The translations under genes and the position numbers were made by a program. A stretch of DNA of 64,000 nucleotides from Actinoplanes derwentensis (GTDB taxonomy: Bacteria > Actinomycetota > Actinomycetes > Mycobacteriales > Micromonosporaceae). The DNA is taken from positions 6,689,001 through 6,753,000 of the forward strand of contig NZ_LT629758.1 of assembly GCF_900104725.1 (NCBI RefSeq), in the 5' to 3' direction. Under the pieces are notes generated by a model, which had not been told where the DNA came from, did not search any database, and saw only the letters and a program-made list of their open reading frames with translations. Positions 32,930 through 43,725 of this stretch are shown here, piece after piece. How positions within the stretch are numbered: position 1 is the first letter of the stretch; each line of letters begins with the position of its first letter.

Positions 32930-34285
32930 TCAGTGCCCCCTCGGGACCGAGGCCAGCCGGGACACGTCCCGCAGCACCAGGTCGAGGCTGCCGGCTCCGG
33001 CCCACGCCACCACCGGTACACCGTGCTCCCGAAGACGTCCCAGCACGTTCTCCCGTTCGATGCGCCACAGCCGGGTGGCCGCGGGGGTCCACTGGTTCTT
33101 CACCGGCGGGGCGGTCTCCGGCGGCAGGGTGTCGACCGCCACCACGTAACGGCCGGACTGGGTGAGCTGGGCGAGCATGTCGGCGGCCCGCGGGTCGACC
33201 AGCGGGGTGAGCACCACGACCAGCGCGGACGACGAGACGTGGTGCGCGCCGAAGACGTTCTCGTACTGCTCGGTCTCGGTCGGCTGGGGCCGGACGTCGA
33301 GCAGCCACTCCAGCGCGGTCAGGTACTGCCGGCGGCCGGAGGCGGGACGCAGCCGGCGGGAGTCGGCACCGTACTCCAGCAGCGAGACCCGGTCGCCCCG
33401 GTGCAGGTAGTGCTCGGCGATCGCGGCGGTGGCCCGGACCGTGGTGTCCAGCACCGACGAGCCGCCCCGCACCCCGCCGGAGATCCCGATCTCACCGAGC
33501 ACGTCGAGCAGCAGCAGCACCTCGGCGTCCCGGTCCGACAGGGTCGAGGCCACATGCAGATCCCGGGTACGCAGGGAGACACGCCAGTCGATGCGGCGCA
33601 GACGATCTCCAGGAGCGAACTGGCGTACGCCGGCAAGCTCTCCGCCCTCGCCCGGACGCCGTGAGCGATGCGCCCCGACCAGCCCCGCAGCCGCCGGCAT
33701 CGCTTCGACGGCCTTGAACGGTTCGGTGACCGGGTAGACCCGCACGCCCCGCGCCGGCGTGACCACCGGGCGGCAGGCCAGCAGCCCACCGCAGGCAGCG
33801 GCCCGCGCGGCGGCCGGTCCGACGTCCTGCCGGCCCCAGCGCAGAGCCTCGCCGGGCAGGTCGATCGCGGCCCAGCCGTCGGCACCCACGGTGATCGCGA
33901 ACGGCCGGTCCGAATGCTCCAGGCGCAGCCAGGGCGAGGTCCGGGTCCGGACGACGACCAGGTCGTAACCGATCGCGTCCGGGTTGGCGACGACCAGCCC
34001 GGCGTCCACCTCGCCACCCTCGACGAGGTGGGTCTCGTCGGCCCGGATGGTGATCTCCGGGGCCGACGTGGGGATCCGGCGCAGGTGGAGCGCGGCGCCG
34101 ATCGCGAACGGTGCCGCGAGCAGCGCCAGGTCGACCCGGCCCAGAGCCACCCCGAGCAGCAGGAGTACGCCGGTGAGCAGCACCGAGCGCCCGAGGGCCC
34201 GGGTCGGTGCCCAGATCGGGCCGAACGGCTGATCGGCCGTGTCCTCGGCGGGCACGGCCGGCCTCAGGCGCATCCGGTCAGTCAT
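32930..34285 (-). CDS. DUF58 domain protein
   Basis: 451 residues. Two N-terminal membrane segments (near 30-65), then a beta-rich region, then the DUF58 motif FAPGDRLRRIDWRVSLRTRDL and a von Willebrand A-like domain (LLLLDVLGEIG; metal-site-like residues). DUF58 proteins pair with MoxR ATPases as a chaperone/assembly system. Its ATG overlaps the end of the moxR gene by eight bases. Confidence 0.85.
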   Translation of the reverse strand: MTDRMRLRPAVPAEDTADQPFGPIWAPTRALGRSVLLTGVLLLLGVALGRVDLALLAAPFAIGAALHLRRIPTSAPEITIRADETHLVEGGEVDAGLVVANPDAIGYDLVVVRTRTSPWLRLEHSDRPFAITVGADGWAAIDLPGEALRWGRQDVGPAAARAAACGGLLACRPVVTPARGVRVYPVTEPFKAVEAMPAAAGLVGAHRSRRPGEGGELAGVRQFAPGDRLRRIDWRVSLRTRDLHVASTLSDRDAEVLLLLDVLGEIGISGGVRGGSSVLDTTVRATAAIAEHYLHRGDRVSLLEYGADSRRLRPASGRRQYLTALEWLLDVRPQPTETEQYENVFGAHHVSSSALVVVLTPLVDPRAADMLAQLTQSGRYVVAVDTLPPETAPPVKNQWTPAATRLWRIERENVLGRLREHGVPVVAWAGAGSLDLVLRDVSRLASVPRGH

Positions 34286-35267
34286 GCCGGGCGTACGTCG
34301 GAAGCGCCCCGCTGGCCGGGGCCGGCACCGCGGTCAGCACCTCCTGGACCACGAACGACGGGTTCACCTGCCGCAGCCACATCTCCGGGCGCAGCGTGAT
34401 CCGGTGCGCGAGCGCCGGGATCGCGACGTCCTTCACGTCCTCCGGCACCACGTAGTCGCGGCCGGCCATCACGGCCCGGGCCCGGGCCAGCAGGAGCAGG
34501 GCGAGTGAGCCACGCGGGGAGGATCCGACGAGAACCGCGCTGTGTTCCCGGGTCGCCGAGGCGAGCGCCACGATGTACCGGCCGATCGAGTCCTCGACCG
34601 CCACCGACTCCAGGGCGGTCTGCATCTGCTGGAGGGTCCGGGCGTCCACCACCGGGGAGAGGGTCGCCTCCTCCTGGCGCCGCGACATCCGGCGCTGGAG
34701 GACCGTCCACTCCTCCTCGGCCGTCGGGTAACCGAACGACACCCGCAGCAGGAACCGGTCGAGCTGGGCCTCGGGCAGCGGGTACGTGCCCTCGTACTCG
34801 ATCGGGTTGGCGGTCGCGATCACGTGGAACGGCGGGTCCAGCCGGTAGGTGACACCCTCGACCGACACCTGCTTCTCCTGCATCGCCTCGAGCAGGGCGG
34901 ACTGGGTCTTCGGCGGCGTCCGGTTGATCTCGTCGGCCAGCAGCATGTTGGTGAAGACCGGGCCGGCCCGGAAGGCGAAGTCACCTTTGCGCTGGTCGTA
35001 GAGGAACGAGCCGGTGACGTCGGCGGGCAGCAGGTCCGGGGTGAACTGCAACCGGCGGAAGTCGAGCCCGAGCGCCTGCGCGAACGAGCGGGCGGTCAGG
35101 GTCTTGCCGAGACCGGGCATGTCCTCCAGCAGCACGTGACCGCCGGCCAGAATCCCGGCCAGCACCAGCTCCAGCGAGTCCCGTTTGCCCACCAGGACCG
35201 AGCCGACCGAGTCGAGGACCGCCCCGGCCAGCCGCCCGACCTCGTACGGGGGAAGAGCCTGCGTCAC
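34278..35267 (-). CDS. moxR: MoxR-family AAA+ ATPase
   Basis: 329 residues from a GTG. Walker A in LLEDMPGLGKTLTARSFA, Walker B-like NMLLADEINRTPPKTQSALL, sensor 1 HVIATANPIEYEG, and arginine-finger region PLPEAQLDRFLLRV. MoxR ATPases remodel or insert cofactors into partner proteins. It sits between the DUF4129-side genes and DUF58 in a typical operon. Confidence 0.92.
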   Translation of the reverse strand: MTQALPPYEVGRLAGAVLDSVGSVLVGKRDSLELVLAGILAGGHVLLEDMPGLGKTLTARSFAQALGLDFRRLQFTPDLLPADVTGSFLYDQRKGDFAFRAGPVFTNMLLADEINRTPPKTQSALLEAMQEKQVSVEGVTYRLDPPFHVIATANPIEYEGTYPLPEAQLDRFLLRVSFGYPTAEEEWTVLQRRMSRRQEEATLSPVVDARTLQQMQTALESVAVEDSIGRYIVALASATREHSAVLVGSSPRGSLALLLLARARAVMAGRDYVVPEDVKDVAIPALAHRITLRPEMWLRQVNPSFVVQEVLTAVPAPASGALPTYARHD

Positions 35268-35280
35268 CGGCGCACCTTTC

Positions 35281-35865
35281 TCACAGTCGTTCCATGGCGT
35301 CTAGGTAAGTCTCGACATCGCGTGCCTTCAAACCGCGGCGGCCCGGCTCGGCCAGCGCCGACCAGAGCTCGTCGCCGAGAAGTTCCCGGGCTCGGCGGGG
35401 GTCACTGGCCCGGGTGATGCCGTGCCGCAGCCGCAGCCGTTCATCGGTCAGCTCGGCGAGCACCGGCAGAACGTTACGCGCATACAGTTCCGGGTCAGAG
35501 TTTGCCCGGTCCAGGTTTCGTTCCCATCTCCGGACCGCGGACCGGAGCGCGTCGGCGGCCGGACCGGAGTCGGTGCCGATCTTCGAGCGCAGCCGGGGTG
35601 CGGGCGGCGGGGCGACCACGCGGACCGCGCGGATCACCAGGCGCAGGCCCAGCAGCAGCGAAACCAGCAGCAGCGGCGAGATGCTCAGGCCGCCCGCCCG
35701 CAGCGCGGCGGTGATCACCACCGCGGCCAGGCCGATGACCACCGCGTTGCCGATCAGGGTGACGGCGATCGAGCGTCGTTTGACGACGCCCTCGGGCTCT
35801 TCGGGGCGGCGACGGTTGCCGCCTGGGCCGGAGCCGAAGAGATCGTCCAGTCCTCCGTCGCTCAT
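35281..35865 (-). CDS. Membrane protein of the MoxR operon
   Basis: 194 residues. Two hydrophobic segments (VTLIGNAVVIGLAAVVITAA; ISPLLLVSLLLGLRLVI), then a soluble helical part (LRSAVRRWERNLDRANSDPE, HGITRASDPRRARELLGDEL). Its ATG overlaps the DUF4129 gene stop by four bases, and it ends 13 bases before moxR. Similar proteins accompany MoxR operons in actinobacteria. Confidence 0.75.
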   Translation of the reverse strand: MSDGGLDDLFGSGPGGNRRRPEEPEGVVKRRSIAVTLIGNAVVIGLAAVVITAALRAGGLSISPLLLVSLLLGLRLVIRAVRVVAPPPAPRLRSKIGTDSGPAADALRSAVRRWERNLDRANSDPELYARNVLPVLAELTDERLRLRHGITRASDPRRARELLGDELWSALAEPGRRGLKARDVETYLDAMERL

Positions 35866-36551
35866 ACCTGCACCCCACCGAGATCGGCGCGCAGTCGTTC
35901 CAGGGCGGACCGGGCCTGCTGACGCATCTGGTCGTCGACGGTGTGTGTCGCGTACCGCGCTTCCCGGTAGACCGCCAGCAGCGCCGCCAGCACTCCGGCG
36001 TCGACCAGTTGCTCGGCCAGCAGCCGCCCGACGTAGTCGGTGGGGCTGTCGCCGGGATGCCGTGGGGTGCCCGCCGCGGCGGCGGCGTCCTCCAGCCGCA
36101 CCCAGCAGGCGATCACCGCCCGGCGCGGGTCACGGTCGGTGTCGGACAGCTCCTCCAGGCCCGCGTCGAGCGCGGCGACCAGGTCGTCGGCGGTCCGCTG
36201 TGGGCGGCGCGGCGCGTGTTTACCGGCCCGCGCCGGGCGGCGGCGCAGGTAGTCGCGGATCAGGGCCCAGCTCAGGCCGACGACCAGCAGCAGGGCGCCG
36301 GCACCGAGCACGATCAGGGTGGCGGTGCCGACCCAGCCGGGCAGCCCCTGGGCCGGTTCGGGAATGGATTCCTCGAAGCTGGGCCTGACCGACGGTTGCG
36401 GCGGCAGCAGCGGCGGACGGGTGGTCGTGGTGGCCTGTGGCTGGATCTGGTCGAGCTGCGGCGCGGACCGGGTGGCGGCCAGCGCGATGACGAAGAGCAG
36501 CCCGAGGACGGCGGCGAAGGGCCACCAGCGGCGCAGTGCGGCGAAATCCAT
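35862..36551 (-). CDS. DUF4129 domain membrane protein
   Basis: 229 residues. An N-terminal hydrophobic helix (WWPFAAVLGLLFVIALA), a Pro/Thr-rich stretch, a second helix (LPGWVGTATLIVLGAGALLLVVG), and the DUF4129 domain (RRAVIACWVRLEDAAAAAG, RHPGDSPTDYVGRLL, YREARYATHTV). First gene of the MoxR-DUF58 operon. DUF4129 also occurs on transglutaminase-type proteins in such operons. Confidence 0.8.
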   Translation of the reverse strand: MDFAALRRWWPFAAVLGLLFVIALAATRSAPQLDQIQPQATTTTRPPLLPPQPSVRPSFEESIPEPAQGLPGWVGTATLIVLGAGALLLVVGLSWALIRDYLRRRPARAGKHAPRRPQRTADDLVAALDAGLEELSDTDRDPRRAVIACWVRLEDAAAAAGTPRHPGDSPTDYVGRLLAEQLVDAGVLAALLAVYREARYATHTVDDQMRQQARSALERLRADLGGVQV

Positions 36552-36592
36552 GCGGGCTCAGATCCGTGACTCGAAGATTGTCGGCGCTCGCA

Positions 36593-37336
36593 TCATGCCA
36601 AACCCGCCAGAACCTTCGCACGGCCGAACACCTCGTCAAGCATCAAGGGGGTCAGCCGGCCGGTGAAGGTGTTCTGCTGGCTGACGTGGAAACTGCCCAG
36701 CAGAACCGGGGCGCCAGGCACCTCCACCAGGGCACCGTGTCCGAATTTCGGCCGCGGGACCGGTGGCCGCGCACCGTAGGCGGCGGTCATCGCCGGCCAC
36801 CAGGCCGCCCACGCGAACGCGCCGAGCGCCACCACGACCTTCAGCGTCGGCCGGATCAGTTGCAGTTCGCGCCGGAACCACGGGGCACAGGTGTCACGTT
36901 CGGCCGGCAGCGGCTTGTTGTCCGGTGGAGCGCAACGGACCGCCGCGAAGATCCGGGTGTGCCGCAGTTCCAGGCCGTCGTCGGCGGCCACACTCGTCGG
37001 CTGGTTGGCCAGTCCGGCCCGGTGCAGAGCGGCGAAGAGGACGTCACCGGAACGGTCGCCGGTGAAGAGCCGCCCGGTGCGGTTGCCACCGTGCGCGGCC
37101 GGGGCCAGCCCGAGGATCGCGATCTCGGCGCCGCCCGGCCCGAACCCCGGGACCGGGCGGCCCCAATACTCCTGATCACGGAAGGCGGCCCGCTTGGTGA
37201 CGGCGATGTCGTTACGCCAGGTGACCAGGCGTGGGCAGGCGAAACAATCCGCGATGCGGGCGTCGAGCAGGCTCAGCGAGGCGGTCGCGGCCGCCTGCTC
37301 CTCAACTGCCGGTGGGGTACGCGCGGACGAGAGCAC
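36593..37336 (-). CDS. Uracil-DNA glycosylase family protein (family 5-like)
   Basis: 247 residues from a GTG at 37336. Signature Cys residues of the iron-sulfur type (DCFACPRL, RCAPPDNKPLPAERDTCAPWF), the active-site loop VPGFGPGGAEIAILGLAPAAHG with NRTGRLFTGDRSG, and FHVSQQNTFTGRLT near the end. Removes uracil and other deaminated bases from DNA. The frame stays open further upstream, but that part has no family features. Confidence 0.85.
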   Translation of the reverse strand: MLSSARTPPAVEEQAAATASLSLLDARIADCFACPRLVTWRNDIAVTKRAAFRDQEYWGRPVPGFGPGGAEIAILGLAPAAHGGNRTGRLFTGDRSGDVLFAALHRAGLANQPTSVAADDGLELRHTRIFAAVRCAPPDNKPLPAERDTCAPWFRRELQLIRPTLKVVVALGAFAWAAWWPAMTAAYGARPPVPRPKFGHGALVEVPGAPVLLGSFHVSQQNTFTGRLTPLMLDEVFGRAKVLAGLA

Positions 37337-37359
37337 CCGCCCAGCACAGCATCCCGGTG

Positions 37360-38301
37360 TTACCCGCCCACACCCGGGGCCGACGGAGCAGCGGACGGCT
37401 CCGGGGTCATCGAGACGAACGGGGCGTCGTCCGGACAGGTCGGGTAGCCCACCGCCCGGCTGGGCTCGTCCGAGCCGGTGGCGGCGATCCAGCAGAACCC
37501 GTCGCCGAAGTGGACCGGCCGGCCCTCCTGGTCGTAGAGCTGCACCCCGGTGAGGAGTTGTCCCTTGTCGTCGTAGACGAAGACGTCCTCGATCCCGGCG
37601 TACTTCACATCGGTGTAACCGACCTGCTCGTAGAAGTCGCGCCGGGCCGCCTCGTCGGCCTCGAAGAAGCCGATCACCGCGAAGAACACCAGCCCCGCGC
37701 TGGCGAACCGCAGCGCACGCCGTTTCCCGCGCCCGGCCGGACCGCCCCGGCCGCCCAGCCAGACCGAACCGATGACGGCCACCGCGAGCAGCAGGAGCCC
37801 CAGTGGAAGCTCGCCGTTGATCCGGGGCAGCAGGCCCACCGGGCTCTGGCTCTCCTCCACGAAGAAGGACACCGCCATGGCCGCCAGATAGCCCCGGAGC
37901 ACCCACCACGCGGGCCGCAGGAGCACCAGGAAGTCGCGGGCCCGCGGATAGCCCAGGAGCCGGCCGGCGAACACGTCGGCCCGGCGCACCCGGCCGGCGA
38001 AGCGGGCCCGGTGTTCGGCGGCCTTGGCGGCGGCACGCGACCGGGCGTCGGCCTTCGGCGGGGCGTCGGCCGGTGGGGCCCAGGTGGCGCCCAGGCCCGC
38101 ACTGGCGCTGAGCTCGGCGGCGTACACATCGGGCGGCCCGAGCCGGTCCTCCAGGGAACCGCCGCCCTCGGCCAGCACCTCGGCCAGATGTTCGGGCAGG
38201 TCTTCGAGAAGCTCGTCCCTGGTCCCGGCCGGCAGACCGGCCAAGGCCAGCCGGACGCCCTCCACGTAGACGGCGATCTCGTCCTGTGCCGTTAGGTTCA
38301 C
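37360..38301 (-). CDS. HAAS-domain membrane protein (PadR partner)
   Basis: 313 residues. The N-terminal 60 residues (VEGVRLALAGLPAGTRDELLEDLPEHLAEVL) resemble the HAAS/DUF1700 domain often coded with PadR regulators. An Ala-rich linker and about four membrane segments (AWWVLRGYLAAMAVSFF, LGLLLLAVAVIGSVWL, ASAGLVFFAVIGFF) follow, then an extracellular C-terminal domain with a Cys pair (GDGFCWIA, YPTCPDD). It overlaps padR by four bases. Confidence 0.72.
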   Translation of the reverse strand: MNLTAQDEIAVYVEGVRLALAGLPAGTRDELLEDLPEHLAEVLAEGGGSLEDRLGPPDVYAAELSASAGLGATWAPPADAPPKADARSRAAAKAAEHRARFAGRVRRADVFAGRLLGYPRARDFLVLLRPAWWVLRGYLAAMAVSFFVEESQSPVGLLPRINGELPLGLLLLAVAVIGSVWLGGRGGPAGRGKRRALRFASAGLVFFAVIGFFEADEAARRDFYEQVGYTDVKYAGIEDVFVYDDKGQLLTGVQLYDQEGRPVHFGDGFCWIAATGSDEPSRAVGYPTCPDDAPFVSMTPEPSAAPSAPGVGG

Positions 38302-38627
38302 GCCTTCCCCCGCTCCTGAAGCAGATCTTCCATGATCGACGCGAAGCCGGCCCAGACCTTGGTGGAGCGTTGCAGCTCCGCCCGGCCGGCCTCGTTGAGT
38401 GCGTAGTACTTCCGGTGCGGGCCCTCGTCGCTGGGCACCACATAGCTGTTCAGCAGTCCGTTGTTGAATAGCCGTCGCAAGGTGCCGTAGACCGAGGCGT
38501 CACCGACGTCCTCCAGCCCGGCCGTCCGCAGCCGGCGCAGGATGTCGTAGCCGTAACCGTCCTCCTCGCGAAGCACCGCGAGGACGGCCAAGTCGAGCAC
38601 ACCCTTGAGCAGCTGGGTCGCATCCAC
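38298..38627 (-). CDS. PadR-family transcriptional regulator
   Basis: 109 residues from a GTG at 38627: LLKGVLDLAVLAVLREEDGYGYDILRRL, VGDASVYGTLRRLFNNGLL and the wing GPHRKYYALNEAGRAEL. This is the winged-helix PadR fold with a dimerising C-terminal helix. The start is fixed by the promoter at 38635-38664, which would give a leaderless mRNA beginning at this GTG. It overlaps and probably controls its HAAS-domain partner. Confidence 0.88.
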   Translation of the reverse strand: MDATQLLKGVLDLAVLAVLREEDGYGYDILRRLRTAGLEDVGDASVYGTLRRLFNNGLLNSYVVPSDEGPHRKYYALNEAGRAELQRSTKVWAGFASIMEDLLQERGKA

Positions 38628-38634
38628 GCTGTGG

Positions 38635-38664
38635 ACAGTACTGCGCAATGCGAAGTACCGTCAA
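38635..38664 (-). promoter_or_regulatory. padR promoter with overlapping dyad, likely leaderless
   Basis: On the minus strand, TTGACG (38664-38659), 18 bases, TACTGT (38640-38635), then seven bases to the GTG at 38627, so transcription would start at or next to the start codon. GTACT (38638-38642) and AGTAC (38654-38658) form a dyad within the spacer and -10, a natural site for PadR autorepression. Confidence 0.6.
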
Positions 38665-38698
38665 CAGCGCACTACCCCGGCGGGCAATGCGGTGTTCC

Positions 38699-39613
38699 CT
38701 AGATCGCTAGCCCGAAGGCAATGCCGTCGAGGATGTCGTGTTCGGAGGCGATCACGAAGTCGTGCCCGGAACGCTCGCTGATCAGCTTCATGATCAGGGC
38801 ACCGGCGCCGATCACATCGGCCCGGCCGGGGTGCATGACCGGCAGGGCCAGCCGCTCGGCGACCGTCATCGCCAGCAGCTCGTCGGTCACCCGGGCGACC
38901 ACCGGCGTGTCGACCCGGCTGTGGTGGATGCGGTCCGAGTCGTACTCGTCGAGGTCGTGTGCCAGCGCGGCCACCGTGGTCACCGTCCCGGCCAGCCCGA
39001 CCAGGGTCTTCGCTGAACGCCCGTCGACCGCCGCCAGCGCGGTGTCGATCGCGTCGACGATGTCGGCCCGCGCCAGAGCCAGCTCGGCCGCGGTCGGCGG
39101 GTCGCTGTGCAGGTGACGTTCAGTCATCCGGACACAGCCGATGTCCATCGAGATCGCCCGCTCGACACTCTTCGTGCCGGTGACGAACTCGGTGGAGCCA
39201 CCACCCAGGTCGTAGACCAGATAGGGCCCCTCGGCGTCCAGCCCGCGAACCGCCCCGTCGAAGGAGAGCTGAGCCTCCTGCGCGCCGGTGATCACTTCCG
39301 GGTCGATCCCCAGCACACCGCGGACCATGTCCCGGAAGTCCTGCGCGTTGGAGGCGTCCCGGCTGGCCGAGGTCGCGCACATCCGCACCCGGGTGACACC
39401 CAGCTCGGCGATCTCGGCGGCATAACCGAGCAGGGCCGTGCGGGTGCGCTCGATCGCCGCCGGCGCGAGCATCCCGGTCCGGTCCACCCCCTCACCGAGC
39501 CGGACGATCTCCATCCGGCGGGCGACGTCGACGAGTTCGTCCCCGCTGACATCGGCGATCAGCAGCCGGATCGCGTTGGTGCCACAGTCGATGGCGGCGA
39601 CGCGCGTGCTCAT
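38699..39613 (-). CDS. ppx: Exopolyphosphatase / Ppx-GppA family phosphatase
   Basis: 304 residues: AIDCGTNAIRLLIADV (phosphate loop 1), LVYDLGGGSTEFVTG (loop 2), and GLAGTVTTVAAL. This is the short actinobacterial form lacking the C-terminal HD part. It removes terminal phosphate from polyphosphate or pppGpp. Its start overlaps the acetyltransferase gene by four bases. Confidence 0.88.
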   Translation of the reverse strand: MSTRVAAIDCGTNAIRLLIADVSGDELVDVARRMEIVRLGEGVDRTGMLAPAAIERTRTALLGYAAEIAELGVTRVRMCATSASRDASNAQDFRDMVRGVLGIDPEVITGAQEAQLSFDGAVRGLDAEGPYLVYDLGGGSTEFVTGTKSVERAISMDIGCVRMTERHLHSDPPTAAELALARADIVDAIDTALAAVDGRSAKTLVGLAGTVTTVAALAHDLDEYDSDRIHHSRVDTPVVARVTDELLAMTVAERLALPVMHPGRADVIGAGALIMKLISERSGHDFVIASEHDILDGIAFGLAI

Positions 39614-40104
39614 AGGTGGAGCAACATTCTCGTGTTCCCCAGAGTGTTCGGTTTGACCCGCTCAAGGTCCAGAAATTCCGCGACACCTTCGTCGTACGAT
39701 CGGAGCAGCTGCTCGAAGATCTTGTGCGGCACCGGCGCGCCGTCGATCTCGGTGAACCCGAACGACCCGAAGAAGCGGGTCTCGAAGGTGAGACAGAAGA
39801 CACGGCGCACGCCGACCTCGCGCGCCTGGTCCAGCAGCGCCGCGACGATCCGGTGGCCGATCCGCTGACCGCGCCGGCCGGGGTCGACCGCGACCGTCCG
39901 GATCTCCGCCAGGTCCTCCCACATCACGTGCAGGGCCCCGCAGCCGGTCACTGTGCCGTCTTCGGCCTCCGCCACCCAGAACTCCTGCACCTGCTCGTAC
40001 AGGGTCACGGTGGCCTTGCTGAGCAGCCGGCGATCGGTCGTGTAGGTGTCCACCAGCGACCGGATCGACCGGATGTCCCCGGTCCTCGCCCGACGGATGA
40101 TCAC
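39610..40104 (-). CDS. argA: Amino-acid N-acetyltransferase (ArgA-like, short form)
   Basis: 164 residues with GNAT motif A RTVAVDPGRRGQRIGHRIVAAL and the region VRRVFCLTFETRFFGSFGFTEID characteristic of short N-acetylglutamate synthases in actinobacteria, which feed arginine biosynthesis. MIIRRARTGDIRSIRSLVDTY at the start also fits. Overlaps DUF501 upstream and ppx downstream by four bases each. Symbol tentative. Confidence 0.72.
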   Translation of the reverse strand: MIIRRARTGDIRSIRSLVDTYTTDRRLLSKATVTLYEQVQEFWVAEAEDGTVTGCGALHVMWEDLAEIRTVAVDPGRRGQRIGHRIVAALLDQAREVGVRRVFCLTFETRFFGSFGFTEIDGAPVPHKIFEQLLRSYDEGVAEFLDLERVKPNTLGNTRMLLHL

Positions 40105-40604
40105 TCGTCGGTCGCTATCCGGACACAGGGGCCACCGGCCCAGTACGGCTCGACCGCGTCCCGCACCTCGTCACCGAACGGGTTGACACCCCGCCCGGCG
40201 GCCAGCGCGTGCCCGAGGTGGACGTGCAGGCACTTCACCCGGTCCGGCATGCCACCGGCCGAGACGTGACTGATCTCCGGGACGTCGTCGATCGACGTAC
40301 GCCGGTCCAGGTAGTCCTGGTGGGCTTCGGCGTACTTCTTGGCCAGTTCGGGATCGGTGCTGAGACGCTCCTGCATGTCCCGCATCACCCCGGCCGACTC
40401 CAGGCGGCTGCAAGCGGCCGTGGCGTGCGGGCAGGTCAGGTAGTAGAGCGTCGGGAAGGGCGTGCCGTCGTCCAGGCGTGGCGAGGTCTCCACCACGTCG
40501 GGGTTTCCGCACGGGCAGCGGTGCGCGACCGCACGGGTGCCACGGGGGCGGCGGCCGAGCTGGGCCGCCACGATGTCCAAGTCGGCGGGTGTGGGTTGTT
40601 CCAT
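40101..40604 (-). CDS. DUF501 protein
   Basis: 167 residues from an ATG at 40604. Cys/His-rich: AHRCPCGNPDVVE, YYLTCPHATAACSRLE, MPDRVKCLHVHLGHALAAG, and GVNPFGDEV. DUF501 is conserved beside eno, ftsB and ppx in actinobacteria; function unknown, possibly metal binding. Confidence 0.85.
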   Translation of the reverse strand: MEQPTPADLDIVAAQLGRRPRGTRAVAHRCPCGNPDVVETSPRLDDGTPFPTLYYLTCPHATAACSRLESAGVMRDMQERLSTDPELAKKYAEAHQDYLDRRTSIDDVPEISHVSAGGMPDRVKCLHVHLGHALAAGRGVNPFGDEVRDAVEPYWAGGPCVRIATDE

Positions 40605-40614
40605 CGGTCCGGAT

Positions 40615-41208
40615 TCAGTCCTGAGGCTCTGCGTTGGCGGCTTCGACACTGCTCCACAGCGTGTCGTACCAGCGGTCCGGGGCGGCCGCCGGGGCTTGCT
40701 CCGCGGCCTGGCGAGCAGCACCCTCCTTGTCGTCCACGACAAGCAGGGGCGTCTCAGCCGGGCGCACGTAGAAGTATCGCTCGCGGGCCTGGATGCGCAG
40801 GTAATCGTCGTCGCGCCACTTGGCCAGCTGTTTCGCCGTCTCGTCGATCGCGGCGCGCTGCGCGGCCGTCGCACTCTCCATCTCGGCGATCTGGGACTCC
40901 TGCTCCAGATACACCCGGAGGGGGTACGTATAGGCCAGTGCCAAGGCGACGACCAGCGCGATCAGGACGGTGGCGCGGCTGGTCAGCGCACGGGGGCGGG
41001 GCGCGTCGGTGCGCTCGGCGGCCGCGCTGCCCTTGGCTCCGCCCTTCGCCGAACCGGCGGCGCGCCGGGCGGTCGGCACCCGGACCGGACCGGTGTTGCG
41101 GGTCGCGGTCCCGGTGGCAGTCCTCGTCCGGGACGTGGTCGGGCGGCCTCCGGCGGCGACACGGCGCCGGGTCGGGCCCTGGCCACTCGGTGTACGGCGC
41201 TCCGTCAT
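40615..41208 (-). CDS. ftsB: FtsB/DivIC-type septum formation initiator
   Basis: 197 residues from an ATG at 41208 with GGGGAGG upstream. A long basic, disordered N-terminus, one membrane helix (ATVLIALVVALALAYTYPL), an extracellular coiled coil (LEQESQIAEMESATAAQRAAI), and the DDDYLRIQARERYFYVRP motif of actinobacterial FtsB/DivIC. It acts in the FtsL-FtsB-FtsQ division complex. Between eno and DUF501 as usual. Confidence 0.85.
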   Translation of the reverse strand: MTERRTPSGQGPTRRRVAAGGRPTTSRTRTATGTATRNTGPVRVPTARRAAGSAKGGAKGSAAAERTDAPRPRALTSRATVLIALVVALALAYTYPLRVYLEQESQIAEMESATAAQRAAIDETAKQLAKWRDDDYLRIQARERYFYVRPAETPLLVVDDKEGAARQAAEQAPAAAPDRWYDTLWSSVEAANAEPQD

Positions 41209-41307
41209 CTCCGACCTCCCCGCCGATGTCTCGCGTTCGCGGCACCCGCCAGAGAACCTATTCCTCACTGGGCGGGTGCCACAAACTCGATGATCCGCGC
41301 TGAAGCG

Positions 41308-43440
<2,133 letters not shown>

Positions 43441-43644
43441 GTGCGGCACGGTGGGGCCGTCGCACCCGTCACCGGCCGGATCGCCGGCTTCACCCCGGAG
43501 ACGGGTCGCCGAATTCCACCGCGGATTCGAATTCTAATTCCGCACGGCGGGTAGCATGAATTGAGGACTTCCGGCCCGTTAATTGTCGGTCCATTGGCCC
43601 TCGAATCATCGACGCACGCCGACGGATACTCGTTTACGTGGGGC

Positions 43645-43678
43645 TGGCGGGCACGCCCGGGTGGTCACGTGCCCGCCA
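43645..43678. terminator. 11-bp hairpin between convergent pilZ-like and DUF885 genes
   Basis: TGGCGGGCACG (43645-43655) pairs with CGTGCCCGCCA (43668-43678). The two genes converge here, so it may serve both. The rest of 43441-43725 shows no gene. Confidence 0.6.
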
Positions 43679-43725
43679 CCTCGCGCCACCGCCGTCCGCT
43701 GGGCCGGTGGCCGGGCGGACGGCGG

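Noticed and set aside
37337..38443. Long N-terminal extension of the uracil-DNA glycosylase frame
   Set aside because: It overlaps the HAAS-domain gene entirely and is Arg/Gly/Pro-rich; the GTG at 37336 gives a normal family length.
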